The notes under the pieces: model-generated | What the model was told of the DNA's origin: nothing | What the model saw: only the letters and a program-made list of their open reading frames with translations | Database searches by the model: none | Source: Streptococcus sp. HMSC034E03 | GTDB lineage: Bacteria; Bacillota; Bacilli; Lactobacillales; Streptococcaceae | Length of the DNA: 50,504 nt | NCBI RefSeq assembly: GCF_001811505.1 | Contig: NZ_KV804981.1 | Coordinates: 15,787-66,290 of the forward strand | Reading direction: 5' to 3' | Made by a program: the position numbers and the translations under genes | Part shown: positions 7,381 to 18,622 of the stretch, piece after piece | How the letters are laid out: each line of letters begins with the position of its first letter | Position numbering within the stretch: position 1 is the stretch's first letter

Positions 7381-9204
7381 CTATTCTTCATCCATACTCA
7401 AGACGCTGAGGAAGGCTTCCTGAGGCACTTCTACAGAACCGATGGCTTTCATGCGTTTCTTACCAGCTTTTTGTTTTTCGAGAAGTTTACGTTTACGTGA
7501 AACGTCACCACCATAACACTTGGCAAGAACGTTCTTACGAAGGGCCTTGATATCTGTACGAGCCACAATCTTATGTCCAATTGCTGCTTGGATTGGAACT
7601 TCAAACTGTTGACGAGGAATGATTTTCTTGAGCTTATCAACGATGAGTTTTCCGCGTTCATAAGCAAAGTCCTTGTGAACGATGAAGCTGAGGGCATCCA
7701 CCTTGTCTCCATTGAGAAGGATGTCCATTTTGACCAGCTTAGATGGACGATACTCTGACAATTCGTAGTCAAAGCTAGCGTAACCACGTGTCGAAGACTT
7801 AAGCTTATCAAAGAAGTCGAAGACGATTTCAGCCAGTGGAATTTGATAGATAACATTGACACGATTGTCATCAATATAGTCCATAGTCACAAAGTCCCCA
7901 CGCTTGCGTTGAGCTAATTCCATTACTGCTCCGACAAACTCCTGTGGTACCATAATCTGAGCCTTGACATAAGGTTCTTCAATGGTCGCAATCTTAGTTG
8001 GGTCTGGGAATTCTGATGGATTTGACACATCCATAGACTCACCATCAGTCTGATTGACCTTGTATATAACGGATGGTGCAGTCATGATCAAGTCAATGTT
8101 GAACTCACGTTCCAAACGTTCCTGAATAACATCCATATGAAGAAGGCCGAGGAAGCCACAACGGAAACCGAATCCAAGAGCTTGCGATGTTTCAGGTTCA
8201 AACTGAAGACTAGCATCGTTCAACTGCAATTTTTCAAGGGCTTCACGTAGGTCATTATACTTGTTTGACTCAATTGGGTAGAGACCCGCAAAAACCATAG
8301 GATTCATCTGCTTGTAACCATGTAAGGGCTCAGCCGCAGGATTAGTTGCCAAGGTAACGGTATCACCCACACGAGTGTCCTGAACTGTCTTGATAGATGC
8401 AGCGATATATCCAACGTCACCAGTCGCAAGGAAATCACGACCAACTGCTTTTGGTGTAAAAATACCGACTTCGGTCACATCAAAGGTCTTACCATTGCTC
8501 ATGAGCTGAATCTTATCGCCAGGTTTAACCACTCCATCCATGACACGTACTTGGAGGATAACCCCACGGTAAGCATCGTAAACTGAGTCGAAAATCAAGG
8601 CCTTAAGTGGCGCCGTCACATCACCCGTTGGTGCTGGCACTTTTTCCACGATTTGCTCGAGAATTTCTTCGATACCAATACCAGCCTTGGCTGAAGCCAA
8701 TACTGCTTCACTGGCATCCAAGCCAATGACATCCTCAATCTCTGTACGCACGCGCTCTGGATCCGCAGCAGGCAGGTCAATTTTGTTAATGACTGGCATG
8801 ATTTCCAAATCATTGTCCAAGGCTAGATAAACATTGGCAAGGGTTTGAGCCTCAATCCCTTGAGCAGCATCAACCACCAAAATAGCACCCTCACAGGCAG
8901 CTAGCGAACGTGAAACTTCATAGGTAAAGTCAACGTGTCCTGGTGTGTCAATCAAGTGGAAAATATAGGTATCACCATCTTTAGCAGTATAATTCAGCTC
9001 GATAGCATTGAGTTTGATCGTAATTCCACGTTCTCGCTCTAGATCCATGCTGTCCAAAAGTTGAGCTTGCATTTCACGACTTGAAACCGTCTCTGTTTTT
9101 TCCAAAATGCGGTCTGCTAGAGTCGACTTCCCGTGGTCAATATGGGCGATAATAGAGAAGTTACGAATCTTCTCCTGTCGTTTTTTCAATTCTTCTAAGT
9201 TCAT
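7381..9204 (-). CDS. lepA: Elongation factor 4 (ribosome back-translocase)
   Basis: A 607-residue translational GTPase. The N-terminal G domain has AHIDHGKST near residue 20, DTPGHVDF near 80 and NKID near 135. It is followed by EF-G-like domains and the LepA-specific C-terminal domain ([20 protein letters not shown]). LepA acts on stalled or mis-translocated ribosomes. Two ATG codons lie in tandem at 9207 and 9204; the second gives the usual [12 protein letters not shown] start and better spacing from AAGGAAG. It is last in the xseA-to-lepA gene string but has its own promoter. Confidence 0.97.
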   Translation of the reverse strand: MNLEELKKRQEKIRNFSIIAHIDHGKSTLADRILEKTETVSSREMQAQLLDSMDLERERGITIKLNAIELNYTAKDGDTYIFHLIDTPGHVDFTYEVSRSLAACEGAILVVDAAQGIEAQTLANVYLALDNDLEIMPVINKIDLPAADPERVRTEIEDVIGLDASEAVLASAKAGIGIEEILEQIVEKVPAPTGDVTAPLKALIFDSVYDAYRGVILQVRVMDGVVKPGDKIQLMSNGKTFDVTEVGIFTPKAVGRDFLATGDVGYIAASIKTVQDTRVGDTVTLATNPAAEPLHGYKQMNPMVFAGLYPIESNKYNDLREALEKLQLNDASLQFEPETSQALGFGFRCGFLGLLHMDVIQERLEREFNIDLIMTAPSVIYKVNQTDGESMDVSNPSEFPDPTKIATIEEPYVKAQIMVPQEFVGAVMELAQRKRGDFVTMDYIDDNRVNVIYQIPLAEIVFDFFDKLKSSTRGYASFDYELSEYRPSKLVKMDILLNGDKVDALSFIVHKDFAYERGKLIVDKLKKIIPRQQFEVPIQAAIGHKIVARTDIKALRKNVLAKCYGGDVSRKRKLLEKQKAGKKRMKAIGSVEVPQEAFLSVLSMDEE

Positions 9205-9218
9205 CATTCTCTTCCTTT

Positions 9219-9273
9219 CAGGGTATCTATTAATTATAAATTGTTTTTAACATTTTGACAAGACCATACCCTG
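9219..9273 (-). promoter_or_regulatory. lepA promoter enclosed by an inverted repeat
   Basis: On the minus strand TTGTCA (9261-9256), 17 bases and TATAAT (9238-9233) form a strong promoter. The whole core is bracketed by CAGGGTAT and ATACCCTG (9273-9266 and 9226-9219), a perfect 8-base inverted repeat. The repeat could be an operator or chance. Confidence 0.6.
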
Positions 9274-9282
9274 TTAGGAGTA

Positions 9283-10011
9283 CTAATCTTCAGCAACAAA
9301 GCCGTCATTTTCAATGAAGTAATGTTCTGTCATACCTTGGTCGGTAAAGACAATCCCGTGAAGAACACCGCCGTAGACAGCCCCTCCATCCATTCCAATC
9401 TTACCGTCTTCTGTTATCCAGAGTTCAGATGTGCCAGGTTTTTGATCCAACAAACCATAGACTGGTGTATGACCAAAGACAATGGTTTTTCCAGTATGAT
9501 TTTCGGCTTCGTGGAATGGTTTTCTAAGCCAAACTTTCTTGTAATCTGTCGTTTCATGCCAATCATCCAAAGTCAAATCAATACCAGCATGTACAAAGAT
9601 ATACTTGTCTGTCTCTACCACAAAAGGCATTTGACGAATAAATTCGACTAAGTTTGCTGCTTCAGTCTCGACACGCTTAGCATCTGCTACTCCATCTACT
9701 GGTGCATCTAGAGGACGCCCTAAAATGGAATTAATGGTTGTATCCCCACCATTACGACGATAGTGGTCATAGCTTTCTTCAGGATTATCCAGCCAAGTCA
9801 AAAACATGTACTCGTGATTTCCTGATAAGCAGATAGCTCCTTGCTTTTCTACCAAATCCTTGACCATTTCAAGAACACGGAGGCTATCTTCTCCTCTATC
9901 AATCAAATCTCCAAGAAAGAGTAATTGAGTCTTGCCATCCCATGTTTTAAGTAAGTCTTCTAACATTCCAGCTTTTCCGTGGACATCACCAATTACATAA
10001 TAGTCTGTCAT
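9283..10011 (-). CDS. Calcineurin-like metallophosphoesterase
   Basis: A 242-residue protein with the ordered metal-binding motifs of bacterial serine/threonine-type phosphatases: GDVHG (8-12), GDLIDRG, SGNHEY, FVHAG and VFGHTPVYG. These place two metal ions as in PrpE, ApaH or PP1-like enzymes. The substrate, a phosphoprotein or a dinucleotide polyphosphate, cannot be decided from sequence. The ATG directly follows the recN stop, so it is translated from the same transcript. It is intact and of normal length. Confidence 0.8.
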   Translation of the reverse strand: MTDYYVIGDVHGKAGMLEDLLKTWDGKTQLLFLGDLIDRGEDSLRVLEMVKDLVEKQGAICLSGNHEYMFLTWLDNPEESYDHYRRNGGDTTINSILGRPLDAPVDGVADAKRVETEAANLVEFIRQMPFVVETDKYIFVHAGIDLTLDDWHETTDYKKVWLRKPFHEAENHTGKTIVFGHTPVYGLLDQKPGTSELWITEDGKIGMDGGAVYGGVLHGIVFTDQGMTEHYFIENDGFVAED

Positions 10012-11679
10012 TTATTTCTCCTTACTTTGTAATAATTCTCTCGCTTGAGTCAATGCTGCTTCTGTCACATTCTCTCCAGCCAACATCTTAGCGACTTCTT
10101 CAATCCTTTCTTCAACTGTTAACAAGCGAACAGTTGAAACGGTTGAATGCTCATTGCTAATCTTTTCGATGAAGAACTGATAATCTGCGATAGCAATAAC
10201 TTGAGGAAGGTGAGAAATAGCTAATACTTGACCGTGCTGTCCAATTTTGTGAATTTTTTGTGCGATGGCTTGAGCTACACGACCTGAAACTCCCGTATCC
10301 ACCTCATCAAAGACGATACTGGTCTTGCCTTCCTTACGAGAAAAAGCGGACTTGATAGCTAACATGAGACGAGACAACTCTCCACCAGAAGCTACTTTTA
10401 CTAAAGGTTTAAAATTTTCTCCAGGATTGGTTGAAATGTAAAATTCAACACTTTCATTACCTTCACGACTGAATTTTCCTTGACTAAAACGAACTTGAAA
10501 TTGTGCTTTCTCCATGTAAAGGTCTTGCAATTCTTGCTTGATTTCAGCTTCTAAGTCCTGCGCTATTTTATGGCGAGCCTGAGCAACTTGACCTGCTAGG
10601 TCCACAAGATTTTTTTCAAGTTTCTTGAGTTCGATTTCCATATCTTCAGAAGATAGATTATTTCCTGTTAGAAGATTGTATTCGTCTGTAATCTTGGCAA
10701 AGTATTCAAGGACATCATCTACACTACTACCATACTTACGGGTAATGGTGTGAATTAAATCTAGTCGGCTTTCAACCTGCATCAAACGATTACCATCAAA
10801 ATCTAAATCATCAATAATGGATTCCAAGCGCTTGGTGATATCTTCTAGAACATAATAGGATTCAGAAAGGGAGCTTGAAATCTCACGATACTCTGGATCA
10901 AACTCTTCAAGACTTTCCATATCATTCATAGCCGAACGAACATTTGCAAGGCTTGAAAATTCTTCATTATCAAGCATACTATAAGCATTTGTTAAAGTAT
11001 CGGCAATATGTTTATGGTTCAGTAGTTTGTCTCTTTCTTGATTGAGAGTAACATCTTCACCAGCTTTCAAATTAGCTGCTTCAATCTCAGCCATCTGAAA
11101 TTCCAACATCTCAATTCGCGCCTTGTGTTCTTGCTGATTTTTTTTGATGTCAAGCACTTGCTTTCGCATACGACGATAGTTGTCAAAGCTCGCCTGATAT
11201 GCTTCTTTTAATTCAAAGAAAGAAGTATCCCCAAACTCATCCAACATCTGGATGTGTCGATGAGGACGCATTAATTCTTCTTGGTCATGTTGACCATGGA
11301 TATCAACTAGCTGTTGACCAATTGTCCTTAATACTGAGAGATTAACCATCTGTCCATTGACACGACTGATGCTTCGGCCGTTTTGTAAAATTTCACGACG
11401 AATAATGATTTCATCACTCAATTCTAATCCTTGTTCATCAAAAATTTCTTCTAGCGCGCGATTACTTTCAATTGAAAAAAGACCTTCAATTTCTGCTTTG
11501 GGAGCCCCATGACGAATAACCTCTGTTGTAGCTCGAGCTCCTAACATCATATTCATAGCATCAATAATGATTGATTTACCCGCACCTGTTTCACCAGTTA
11601 AAACTGTCATCCCTTGTTCAAAATTCAGAGAAATTGATTCGATGATAGCAAAATTTTTAATCGAAATTTCCAGTAACAT
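10012..11679 (-). CDS. recN: DNA repair protein RecN
   Basis: A 555-residue SMC-like ATPase. Walker A is GETGAGKSII near residue 30. A long coiled-coil middle region (about 150-370) is interrupted by a short turn. The ABC signature with GGELSRLMLAIK is near 430 and Walker B FDEVDTGVSG near 460. RecN acts early in recombinational repair of double-strand breaks, and in streptococci in transformation-linked recombination. It sits between argR and the phosphoesterase gene in a compact operon, six bases after argR. Confidence 0.96.
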   Translation of the reverse strand: MLLEISIKNFAIIESISLNFEQGMTVLTGETGAGKSIIIDAMNMMLGARATTEVIRHGAPKAEIEGLFSIESNRALEEIFDEQGLELSDEIIIRREILQNGRSISRVNGQMVNLSVLRTIGQQLVDIHGQHDQEELMRPHRHIQMLDEFGDTSFFELKEAYQASFDNYRRMRKQVLDIKKNQQEHKARIEMLEFQMAEIEAANLKAGEDVTLNQERDKLLNHKHIADTLTNAYSMLDNEEFSSLANVRSAMNDMESLEEFDPEYREISSSLSESYYVLEDITKRLESIIDDLDFDGNRLMQVESRLDLIHTITRKYGSSVDDVLEYFAKITDEYNLLTGNNLSSEDMEIELKKLEKNLVDLAGQVAQARHKIAQDLEAEIKQELQDLYMEKAQFQVRFSQGKFSREGNESVEFYISTNPGENFKPLVKVASGGELSRLMLAIKSAFSRKEGKTSIVFDEVDTGVSGRVAQAIAQKIHKIGQHGQVLAISHLPQVIAIADYQFFIEKISNEHSTVSTVRLLTVEERIEEVAKMLAGENVTEAALTQARELLQSKEK

Positions 11680-11685
11680 ATAATC

Positions 11686-12117
11686 CTACCAATTTTTAAC
11701 TTGCTCAAAAATATCCTTGGCTGTTTCTTCACTTCTCAATACCATCAAGATGGAATTATCATCAGCAATACAGCTAAAAATTTGGTCAGAAAAAACAGCC
11801 ATCAACTGACTCTTAACGAAAACAGTATTTCCTGGAATGACTTGCAAATTGATCATATTCCCCATGCGTTCAGCATGAATAATATTGTTTTCTGCCAATT
11901 GCAAGCTTCTAACGATTGATTTTGGTAATTCATAAATGTAAGTATTGTCTTTCAATGGAATTTTTACAATACCTAATTCTTTAATATCTCGGGAGACTGT
12001 TGCTTGAGTAGCAGAGATACCAGCTTCTCTCAAGTGTTCAACGATTTCTTCCTGTGTGCCGATTTGATAATCTGTAACAAATCTTCTAATCTTCTCAAGT
12101 CGCTCTTTTTTATTCAT
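11686..12117 (-). CDS. argR: ArgR/AhrC-family arginine repressor
   Basis: A 143-residue regulator. The N-terminal winged-helix domain includes the recognition segment SATQATVSRDIKELGIVK, and the C-terminal domain is the oligomerisation and arginine-binding module. It would control arginine synthesis or catabolism genes elsewhere. Mitis-group streptococci carry several ArgR paralogues, so the exact name (argR or ahrC) is uncertain. It overlaps the end of tlyA by eight bases. The tlyA-argR-recN order is widespread in Firmicutes. Confidence 0.88.
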   Translation of the reverse strand: MNKKERLEKIRRFVTDYQIGTQEEIVEHLREAGISATQATVSRDIKELGIVKIPLKDNTYIYELPKSIVRSLQLAENNIIHAERMGNMINLQVIPGNTVFVKSQLMAVFSDQIFSCIADDNSILMVLRSEETAKDIFEQVKNW

Positions 12118-12925
12118 CTTTAAATTCTCTATGTGCTTTCTCCACTATTTTTTCTATTTCAGAAGTAACCTGATTGATTGCGTGATCTTCTTTTCGCAAA
12201 TAGGCTAAAAACTCGATATTCCCATGACCACCTTGAATAGGAGAATAGTCCAATCCTAAGACTGAAAATCCTTCATCAACTGCCATTTTAGTAACTGATT
12301 CTAAAACATTTTGGTGAACCTTGGCATCTCTGATAATTCCATTTTTACCAATCTGTTCTCGACCAGCCTCAAATTGAGGCTTAACTAGAGCCACAACCTG
12401 ACCTTGATCGGCTAAAACACGGTGTAAGGCTGGCAAAATAAGGCCTAAGGAAATAAAACTGACATCGATACTTGCGAAACTTGGTTCCTGATTAAAGTCG
12501 CTCTTTTCAGCATAACGGAAATTAAACTGCTCCATACTGACAACACGAGGGTCTTGGCGTAATTTCCATGCCAGTTGGTTAGTACCAACATCAACTGCAA
12601 AAACTTGTTTAGCACCATTTTGCAACATGACGTCCGTAAAACCTCCAGTTGAAGCTCCGATATCAATGGTCGTTTGTCCCTCAACTGATAGATCAAAAAT
12701 ATCTAGCGCCTTCTCAAGTTTCAAGCCACCACGACTAACATACTTAAGTTTCTCGCCCTTGAGTTTCAACTCTGTATCATCAGGAATTTTTTCTCCTGGT
12801 TTATCAAATCGTTCGCCATTTATAACAGCGACTACCAAACCAGCCATAACACCTCGTTTGGCTTGTTCTCTCGTTTCAAATAAACCTTGTTTGTAAGCTA
12901 ATACATCTACTCTTTCCTTAGCCAT
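12110..12925 (-). CDS. tlyA: TlyA-family rRNA methyltransferase (hemolysin-like)
   Basis: A 271-residue protein with an N-terminal S4 RNA-binding domain (about 1-65) and a C-terminal FtsJ-type methyltransferase domain. The SAM site IDIGASTGGFTDVML is near residue 90, and the Asp, Lys and Glu expected in the catalytic tetrad are visible (SIDVSFISL, LVKPQFE). Homologues methylate ribosomal RNA at 2'-O positions; the hemolysin name is historical. It overlaps both ispA and argR by eight bases, which indicates translational coupling. Confidence 0.9.
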   Translation of the reverse strand: MAKERVDVLAYKQGLFETREQAKRGVMAGLVVAVINGERFDKPGEKIPDDTELKLKGEKLKYVSRGGLKLEKALDIFDLSVEGQTTIDIGASTGGFTDVMLQNGAKQVFAVDVGTNQLAWKLRQDPRVVSMEQFNFRYAEKSDFNQEPSFASIDVSFISLGLILPALHRVLADQGQVVALVKPQFEAGREQIGKNGIIRDAKVHQNVLESVTKMAVDEGFSVLGLDYSPIQGGHGNIEFLAYLRKEDHAINQVTSEIEKIVEKAHREFKDE

Positions 12926-13793
12926 TGATTCTCAAACTTTCTACTATTTTCACAATTGGTTCCTTATCAAAGCTCACAACTCGGCTAATCTCTTCAAGTT
13001 TCGCATTAGCTTGATCCAAAGTTTGATTGCAAAACGCTATCGCCTGATCTAATCCCAACAAAGCAGGGTAGGTTGACTTTTCGGCTTGCAAATCTTTCTG
13101 GGGTGTCTTACCGATTTCCTCAAAACTTGCTGTTACATCAAGGACATCATCTCTCACTTGAAAAGCAAGTCCAATCAGTTCTCCAACAGTTTTAAGTTGA
13201 TTTTGAAGATTTTTATCTAATTCAGCAATGATTCCAGCTGCTTGAAAAGGGAATGCTAAGAGCTTACCCGTTTTATTAGCATGGATTGTTTGAAGGGCTT
13301 CTAGGCTCAACTGCTGACCTTCACCTTCCATATCCAATACTTGACCAGCTACCATTCCCATACTACCAGAAGCAAGTGATAAATTAGCTATTAAATCAAC
13401 CTTTGTTTGACTCGGCAAATCAGCTTGAGCAATTAAAGCATAGGGATCCAAAAAGAGGGCATCGCCTGCTAAAATAGCTAGGGCTTCACCAAATTTCTTA
13501 TGATTGGTTAAACGACCTCGACGGTAATCATCATCATCCATTGCTGGAAGATCATCATGAATCAAGCTTCCTGTATGAATCATTTCAAGCGCCGCTGCAA
13601 CTTGTGCATGCCCATGTGTAATGGAAAGTTGAAGGGACTCCAAAACTTCTAAAAGTAAATAAGGACGAATCCGTTTACCACCTGCATGTATGGAATAAAG
13701 AACGGCATCTCTTAAATTTGATGCAAATTGTTGGTCTCCATAAAAGTCTTCAAGAGCTGACTCGACCAAAGCTAATTTTTCCTGCTTGTTCAT
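12918..13793 (-). CDS. ispA: Farnesyl (geranyl) diphosphate synthase
   Basis: A 291-residue trans-prenyltransferase. The first aspartate-rich motif [14 protein letters not shown] is near residue 85 and the second QVRDDVLDV near 225. The enzyme condenses IPP with DMAPP and GPP to supply C15 precursors for undecaprenyl phosphate. The xseA-xseB-ispA order is common in Firmicutes. The start codon overlaps the xseB stop by four bases. Confidence 0.93.
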   Translation of the reverse strand: MNKQEKLALVESALEDFYGDQQFASNLRDAVLYSIHAGGKRIRPYLLLEVLESLQLSITHGHAQVAAALEMIHTGSLIHDDLPAMDDDDYRRGRLTNHKKFGEALAILAGDALFLDPYALIAQADLPSQTKVDLIANLSLASGSMGMVAGQVLDMEGEGQQLSLEALQTIHANKTGKLLAFPFQAAGIIAELDKNLQNQLKTVGELIGLAFQVRDDVLDVTASFEEIGKTPQKDLQAEKSTYPALLGLDQAIAFCNQTLDQANAKLEEISRVVSFDKEPIVKIVESLRING

Positions 13794-14002
13794 AGAAGTT
13801 CACTTTCTGTTCCATCTTCTTGCATGACTTTAACCAAGGTCTTTTCAGCCTTATCAAGTGTTGCCTGCAATTCTTTGGATAAGAGCATTCCTTTTTGAAA
13901 AGCAGAAATAGCATCTTCCAAAGCAATTTCACCATTTTCTAAGCTTTGAACAATAGTCTCAAGCTCTGCTAGATTTTCCTCAAATTTCTTTTGTTTTGAC
14001 AT
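13790..14002 (-). CDS. xseB: Exodeoxyribonuclease VII small subunit
   Basis: A 70-residue, mostly helical protein starting [20 protein letters not shown], with the family motif [15 protein letters not shown] in the second half. It forms exonuclease VII with XseA. It overlaps xseA by 23 bases and ispA by four, so it is translationally coupled on both sides. Confidence 0.94.
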   Translation of the reverse strand: MSKQKKFEENLAELETIVQSLENGEIALEDAISAFQKGMLLSKELQATLDKAEKTLVKVMQEDGTESELL

Positions 14003-15320
14003 CTCTTACCTCTAATTCTACTTGACCGTCCCGCATCAACAGTGATACTTGGTCATTTTCTTTCAAATCTTTCGCAGAAGCCACTACAACTTCTCCTTTT
14101 TTGACAATTGCATAACCTCTGGCTACAATTCGACTAGTATCTAGCATAAGGAGAGCTTCTGATAGACGTTTTACTTCTGCTACTTTTGCATCATAGGTCA
14201 CAGCCATCTGGCTACGCATTAGTTTTTGCAGTTGGAAAATACGATCCTGATAACGCTGGATTTTAATAATTGGTGATAATTGTTCCAAACGGTGGACTTG
14301 TTCTTGCACCTTTTGTTGATTACGAACCAATTCAGCATTCAATCCTTGCTTCAGTCGCAGCTGTAACTGATCCAAGCGTTGTAGATAACCGTCATATAAA
14401 CGCTCTGGTTGTCTGAAGATGACCGATTGACTTAGGATTCTCAAAGCTTCTTGTTTCTTTGACAAGGTATGCTTAACCGCTGTAGTCATGCGTTTTTCTT
14501 GATTCTGAAGATAGGTCAAAAGATCTAACTTAGTTACTGGTGTAGCGAGTTCAGCAGCAGCTGTCGGCGTTGCCGCTCTCTTATCAGCAACAAAATCAGC
14601 CAAGGTGACATCTGTTTCATGACCTACACTCGAAATAATCGGTAAACGAGATTCAAAAATTGATCGAACTACAATTTCTTCGTTAAAGGCCCAAAGATCT
14701 TCAATGGAACCTCCCCCACGACCAATAATCAGAACATCTAAATCCTCACGTTCATTGGCTCGAATTATATTACGAGCAATTTTCTCTGCAGCACCCTCAC
14801 CTTGAACTTTTGTAGGATATAAGACAATTTCCACACCAGGGAAGCGTCTACTGACTGTAGTAATGATATCTTGAATCACAGCACCACTTCGACTGGTCAC
14901 CACACCTATTTTTTTTGAAAATTGTGGTAAAGATTGTTTAAATCGCTCTTGAAACAAACCTTCTTCTGCCAGTTTCTTCTTAAGTTGTTCAAATTGGATA
15001 GCTAAGGCACCGACACCATCTGGTTCAGCTTTTTCAATGATGATCGAATAACTTCCACTTGGCTCATAGACTTGAACACGACCAACCACATTGATCTTCA
15101 TCCCTTCTTCCAAATCAAAACCTAGTTTCTGATAAATACCTGACCAAATGGTTGCCTGAATAACCGCTCGGTCATCTTTAAGAGAAAAATACTGATGGGT
15201 TGGACGCTTACGGAAGTTAGAGACTTGACCAGTTAAATAGACCCGTTCCAAATAGGGGTCTTTATCGAATTTCATTTTTAAATACTTGGTCAAAGTTGTA
15301 ACCGATAAATACTTTTCCAT
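13980..15320 (-). CDS. xseA: Exodeoxyribonuclease VII large subunit
   Basis: A 446-residue protein with an N-terminal OB-fold (about 1-100), a catalytic core containing [14 protein letters not shown] and [15 protein letters not shown], and a coiled-coil region towards the C-terminus. With XseB it degrades single-stranded DNA from both ends. It is the first gene of the operon that continues to lepA. A strong ribosome-binding site AAGGAGG precedes the ATG. Confidence 0.95.
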   Translation of the reverse strand: MEKYLSVTTLTKYLKMKFDKDPYLERVYLTGQVSNFRKRPTHQYFSLKDDRAVIQATIWSGIYQKLGFDLEEGMKINVVGRVQVYEPSGSYSIIIEKAEPDGVGALAIQFEQLKKKLAEEGLFQERFKQSLPQFSKKIGVVTSRSGAVIQDIITTVSRRFPGVEIVLYPTKVQGEGAAEKIARNIIRANEREDLDVLIIGRGGGSIEDLWAFNEEIVVRSIFESRLPIISSVGHETDVTLADFVADKRAATPTAAAELATPVTKLDLLTYLQNQEKRMTTAVKHTLSKKQEALRILSQSVIFRQPERLYDGYLQRLDQLQLRLKQGLNAELVRNQQKVQEQVHRLEQLSPIIKIQRYQDRIFQLQKLMRSQMAVTYDAKVAEVKRLSEALLMLDTSRIVARGYAIVKKGEVVVASAKDLKENDQVSLLMRDGQVELEVRDVKTKEI

Positions 15321-15361
15321 CTCTACCTCCTTCTTTTCTCTAGTTTTTCCTGGGTATTATT

Positions 15362-15367
15362 ATACCA
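15362..15367 (-). promoter_or_regulatory. Extended -10 promoter of the xseA operon
   Basis: On the minus strand TGGTATAAT, an extended -10 element, lies about 40 bases before the xseA ATG. The -35 region is weak, as is typical for extended -10 promoters. Confidence 0.55.
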
Positions 15368-15469
15368 AAAATATGCTTAAAAATCTTTATTTTCAACCTA
15401 GATTAGTGAAAATACAGAGAATTTATGTGTTAAATAATTTCTTAAAAGTTTTGCCCCTTTTATGCCCCC

Positions 15470-15560
15470 TGAACAGAAAAAAAGCCCTTCGGATAAAATC
15501 CGAGGGGCTTAAAACGTTGTTAAATCAACGACCGAACTTTTGAGTTTCAAGGTTCGGGAT
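15470..15560. other. Hairpin cluster between eno and xseA, possible integration scar
   Basis: Three successive dyads are present: AAGCCCTTCGGAT-AAA-ATCCGAGGGGCTT, CGTTG-TTAAAT-CAACG and CCGAAC...GTTCGG. A C-rich stretch (GCCCCTTTTATGCCCC) lies beside them. Streptococcal phage-type integrase genes often end with such sequence, and S. pneumoniae TIGR4 has an integrase gene next to eno. No integrase frame survives here. The scar reading is inferred. Confidence 0.35.
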
Positions 15561-15581
15561 AAAATAGTTCACTGAACTATT

Positions 15582-15584
<3 letters not shown>
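15561..15584 (-). terminator. eno terminator overlapping the stop codon
   Basis: The perfect palindrome AAATAGTTCA/TGAACTATTT is followed on the minus strand by TTTTATCC. The hairpin begins at the eno stop codon. Confidence 0.65.
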
Positions 15585-16889
<1,305 letters not shown>

Positions 16890-16925
16890 TTACTCTCCTT
16901 ATTGAGTTAAATTTTTTACACCTCT

Positions 16926-16954
16926 ATGATACCTTAAAAAGACTCCTTTTTCAA
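16926..16954 (-). promoter_or_regulatory. eno promoter
   Basis: On the minus strand TTGAAA (16954-16949), 17 bases and TATCAT (16931-16926) precede eno. The leader of about 35 bases ends in an AAGGAGAG ribosome-binding site. Confidence 0.75.
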
Positions 16955-17035
16955 GGAAAAACGTTATCTTTGTGCAAATTTTCCTTAAGTTTATAAAGTA
17001 ATCGCTTTCTTTTATCTGTTTTCTCCTTTATTTTA

Positions 17036-17050
17036 TGATATACTATTTTT
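17036..17050 (+). promoter_or_regulatory. Extended -10 promoter giving a probably leaderless mRNA
   Basis: TGATATACT (17036-17044) is an extended -10 element. Only six bases separate it from the ATG at 17051, so transcription should start at or beside the A of the ATG. No Shine-Dalgarno sequence is present. Confidence 0.55.
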
Positions 17051-17494
17051 ATGACTGATGTATCAAAACAAATCCTAGAAAAGGCTCATGGCGGGCTTAA
17101 ACTAAATCCAGATGAACAGAGACGTTTTCTCGGAACTTTCGAGGAAAGGGTCCTTGGCTATGCAGACCTTGAAACAGCTAATGATGATAAATTTCAAAAG
17201 GGTTATGTATCTATTTTAGTGAGTCTAAAAAAAGAAACTGAACCTCTTTTTGTCAAAATTTCTCCTCGGGTAGTATTTGAAAAACAGGTCTATTATTTAA
17301 AACAAGCCAAAGATGCTGACTGCCAAGCGACTATCGTTTCAGAAGATCACAATTCATCCCCTTTTGGCTTGATTATTCATAGTGATGCTCCTGTTCAAAT
17401 AAATGAAAAAGACCTTAAAAAGGCCTTTTCAGACTTGTGGCAAGAAAAAGAGACCAAAGCTCCTACTTCTCTTTGGAAAAAATGGTTTGGTTAA
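17051..17494 (+). CDS. YueI-like (DUF1694) cytoplasmic protein
   Basis: A 147-residue protein starting [20 protein letters not shown], with the YueI-family segments [18 protein letters not shown] and [13 protein letters not shown]. The role of the family is unknown. It has no signal peptide or membrane segment. The gene is divergent from eno and convergent with the glycerate kinase gene; their stop codons share TTAA (17491-17494). The ATG has no ribosome-binding site, in line with a leaderless transcript. Confidence 0.8.
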   Translation: MTDVSKQILEKAHGGLKLNPDEQRRFLGTFEERVLGYADLETANDDKFQKGYVSILVSLKKETEPLFVKISPRVVFEKQVYYLKQAKDADCQATIVSEDHNSSPFGLIIHSDAPVQINEKDLKKAFSDLWQEKETKAPTSLWKKWFG

Positions 17495-18606
17495 TGCTTC
17501 TTCAAAGCTAAGATCTGACCAATGTTTGTAGCTGTATTTTCTAAATAGATAGCTGCATTTTTTAGACTGTCTTCCAGAGGTTCACTTTTTTCTAGTATAG
17601 AAAAGGCTGCAACGAGATTTTCAAATGGTAAGGGTGGTAAATCCTCTGATAGACTCCCACAAATAGCAATAACTGGAACACCATTTGGTGTTCTTTTTGC
17701 TACACCGATTGGAGCCTTGCCAGCTAAGCTTTGAGTGTCTAATCTACCTTCACCAACGATGACAAGATCTGCATCCGCAACTTTCTGATCAAAACCGATT
17801 AGATCTAAACAAGTGTGAATACCAGAAACAATTGTTGCTCCAGCAAAAGCACATAAGCCAGCTGCAATACCGCCGCCTGCTCCAGCTCCTTCCAGCTTTA
17901 AGATTTCAGAGGCAACTTTACGATAGAAACTTTCAATAGCAGAATCAACTTCATGAAATTGAGCTGGATTTAAGCCTTTTTGCTTCCCAAATGTATATGT
18001 AGCTCCTTGTAGGCCACAGAGAGGATTGGTCACATCTGCTAATATTTTAATTCGTACATCAGAAGGAATAGATATAACTTTCTCCTTTGAGATATCAGTA
18101 ATTTCAAACAAGGACTGGCCACAAGCCTCAAGTTCCATTCCATTTTCATCATAAAACTGATATCCGAGTCCTGAGGCAATTCCAATACCACCATCGTTAG
18201 TGGATGTACCACCGACTCCGATATAGATTTCTTTCATCCCTTGCTCTATTAAATGCAGGATTAGTTGACCAATTCCCTTTGTTTGAATCTTCAGGGGATT
18301 TCTTTTTTCAATAGGAATTTTAGCAAGGCCTATCAAATCCGCAACTTCAAATAAAGCGAGAGTTTCTTTATAAACATAAGGCATTTGCACCTCTTCTCCA
18401 AAGGGGCCTGTCACCAAAGCAGTGTTTTCTATAAGACCAAGTGAATTTTTAATGGCATCTACTGTTCCTTCTCCTCCATCGCCAACAGGTAAGAGCAAAC
18501 ATTTCGATTCAGGTAGAACCTTTTTAAGGCCTCGTTTAATAGCTTTAGCTACTTCACTTGCAGGGAGACTCTCCTTAAAAGAGTCAGGTGCTATAACAAT
18601 TTTCAT
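17491..18606 (-). CDS. Glycerate kinase (GlxK/GarK family)
   Basis: A 371-residue kinase of the GlxK type. It starts [20 protein letters not shown], with the glycine-rich motifs [11 protein letters not shown] near residue 45, [20 protein letters not shown] near 130 and [13 protein letters not shown] near 290. It phosphorylates D-glycerate to 2- or 3-phosphoglycerate and so feeds the enolase step encoded nearby. It follows serB by 16 bases, so the two form an operon. Length and motifs are complete. Confidence 0.9.
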   Translation of the reverse strand: MKIVIAPDSFKESLPASEVAKAIKRGLKKVLPESKCLLLPVGDGGEGTVDAIKNSLGLIENTALVTGPFGEEVQMPYVYKETLALFEVADLIGLAKIPIEKRNPLKIQTKGIGQLILHLIEQGMKEIYIGVGGTSTNDGGIGIASGLGYQFYDENGMELEACGQSLFEITDISKEKVISIPSDVRIKILADVTNPLCGLQGATYTFGKQKGLNPAQFHEVDSAIESFYRKVASEILKLEGAGAGGGIAAGLCAFAGATIVSGIHTCLDLIGFDQKVADADLVIVGEGRLDTQSLAGKAPIGVAKRTPNGVPVIAICGSLSEDLPPLPFENLVAAFSILEKSEPLEDSLKNAAIYLENTATNIGQILALKKH

Positions 18607-18622
18607 ACACTCATCTTTCTAA

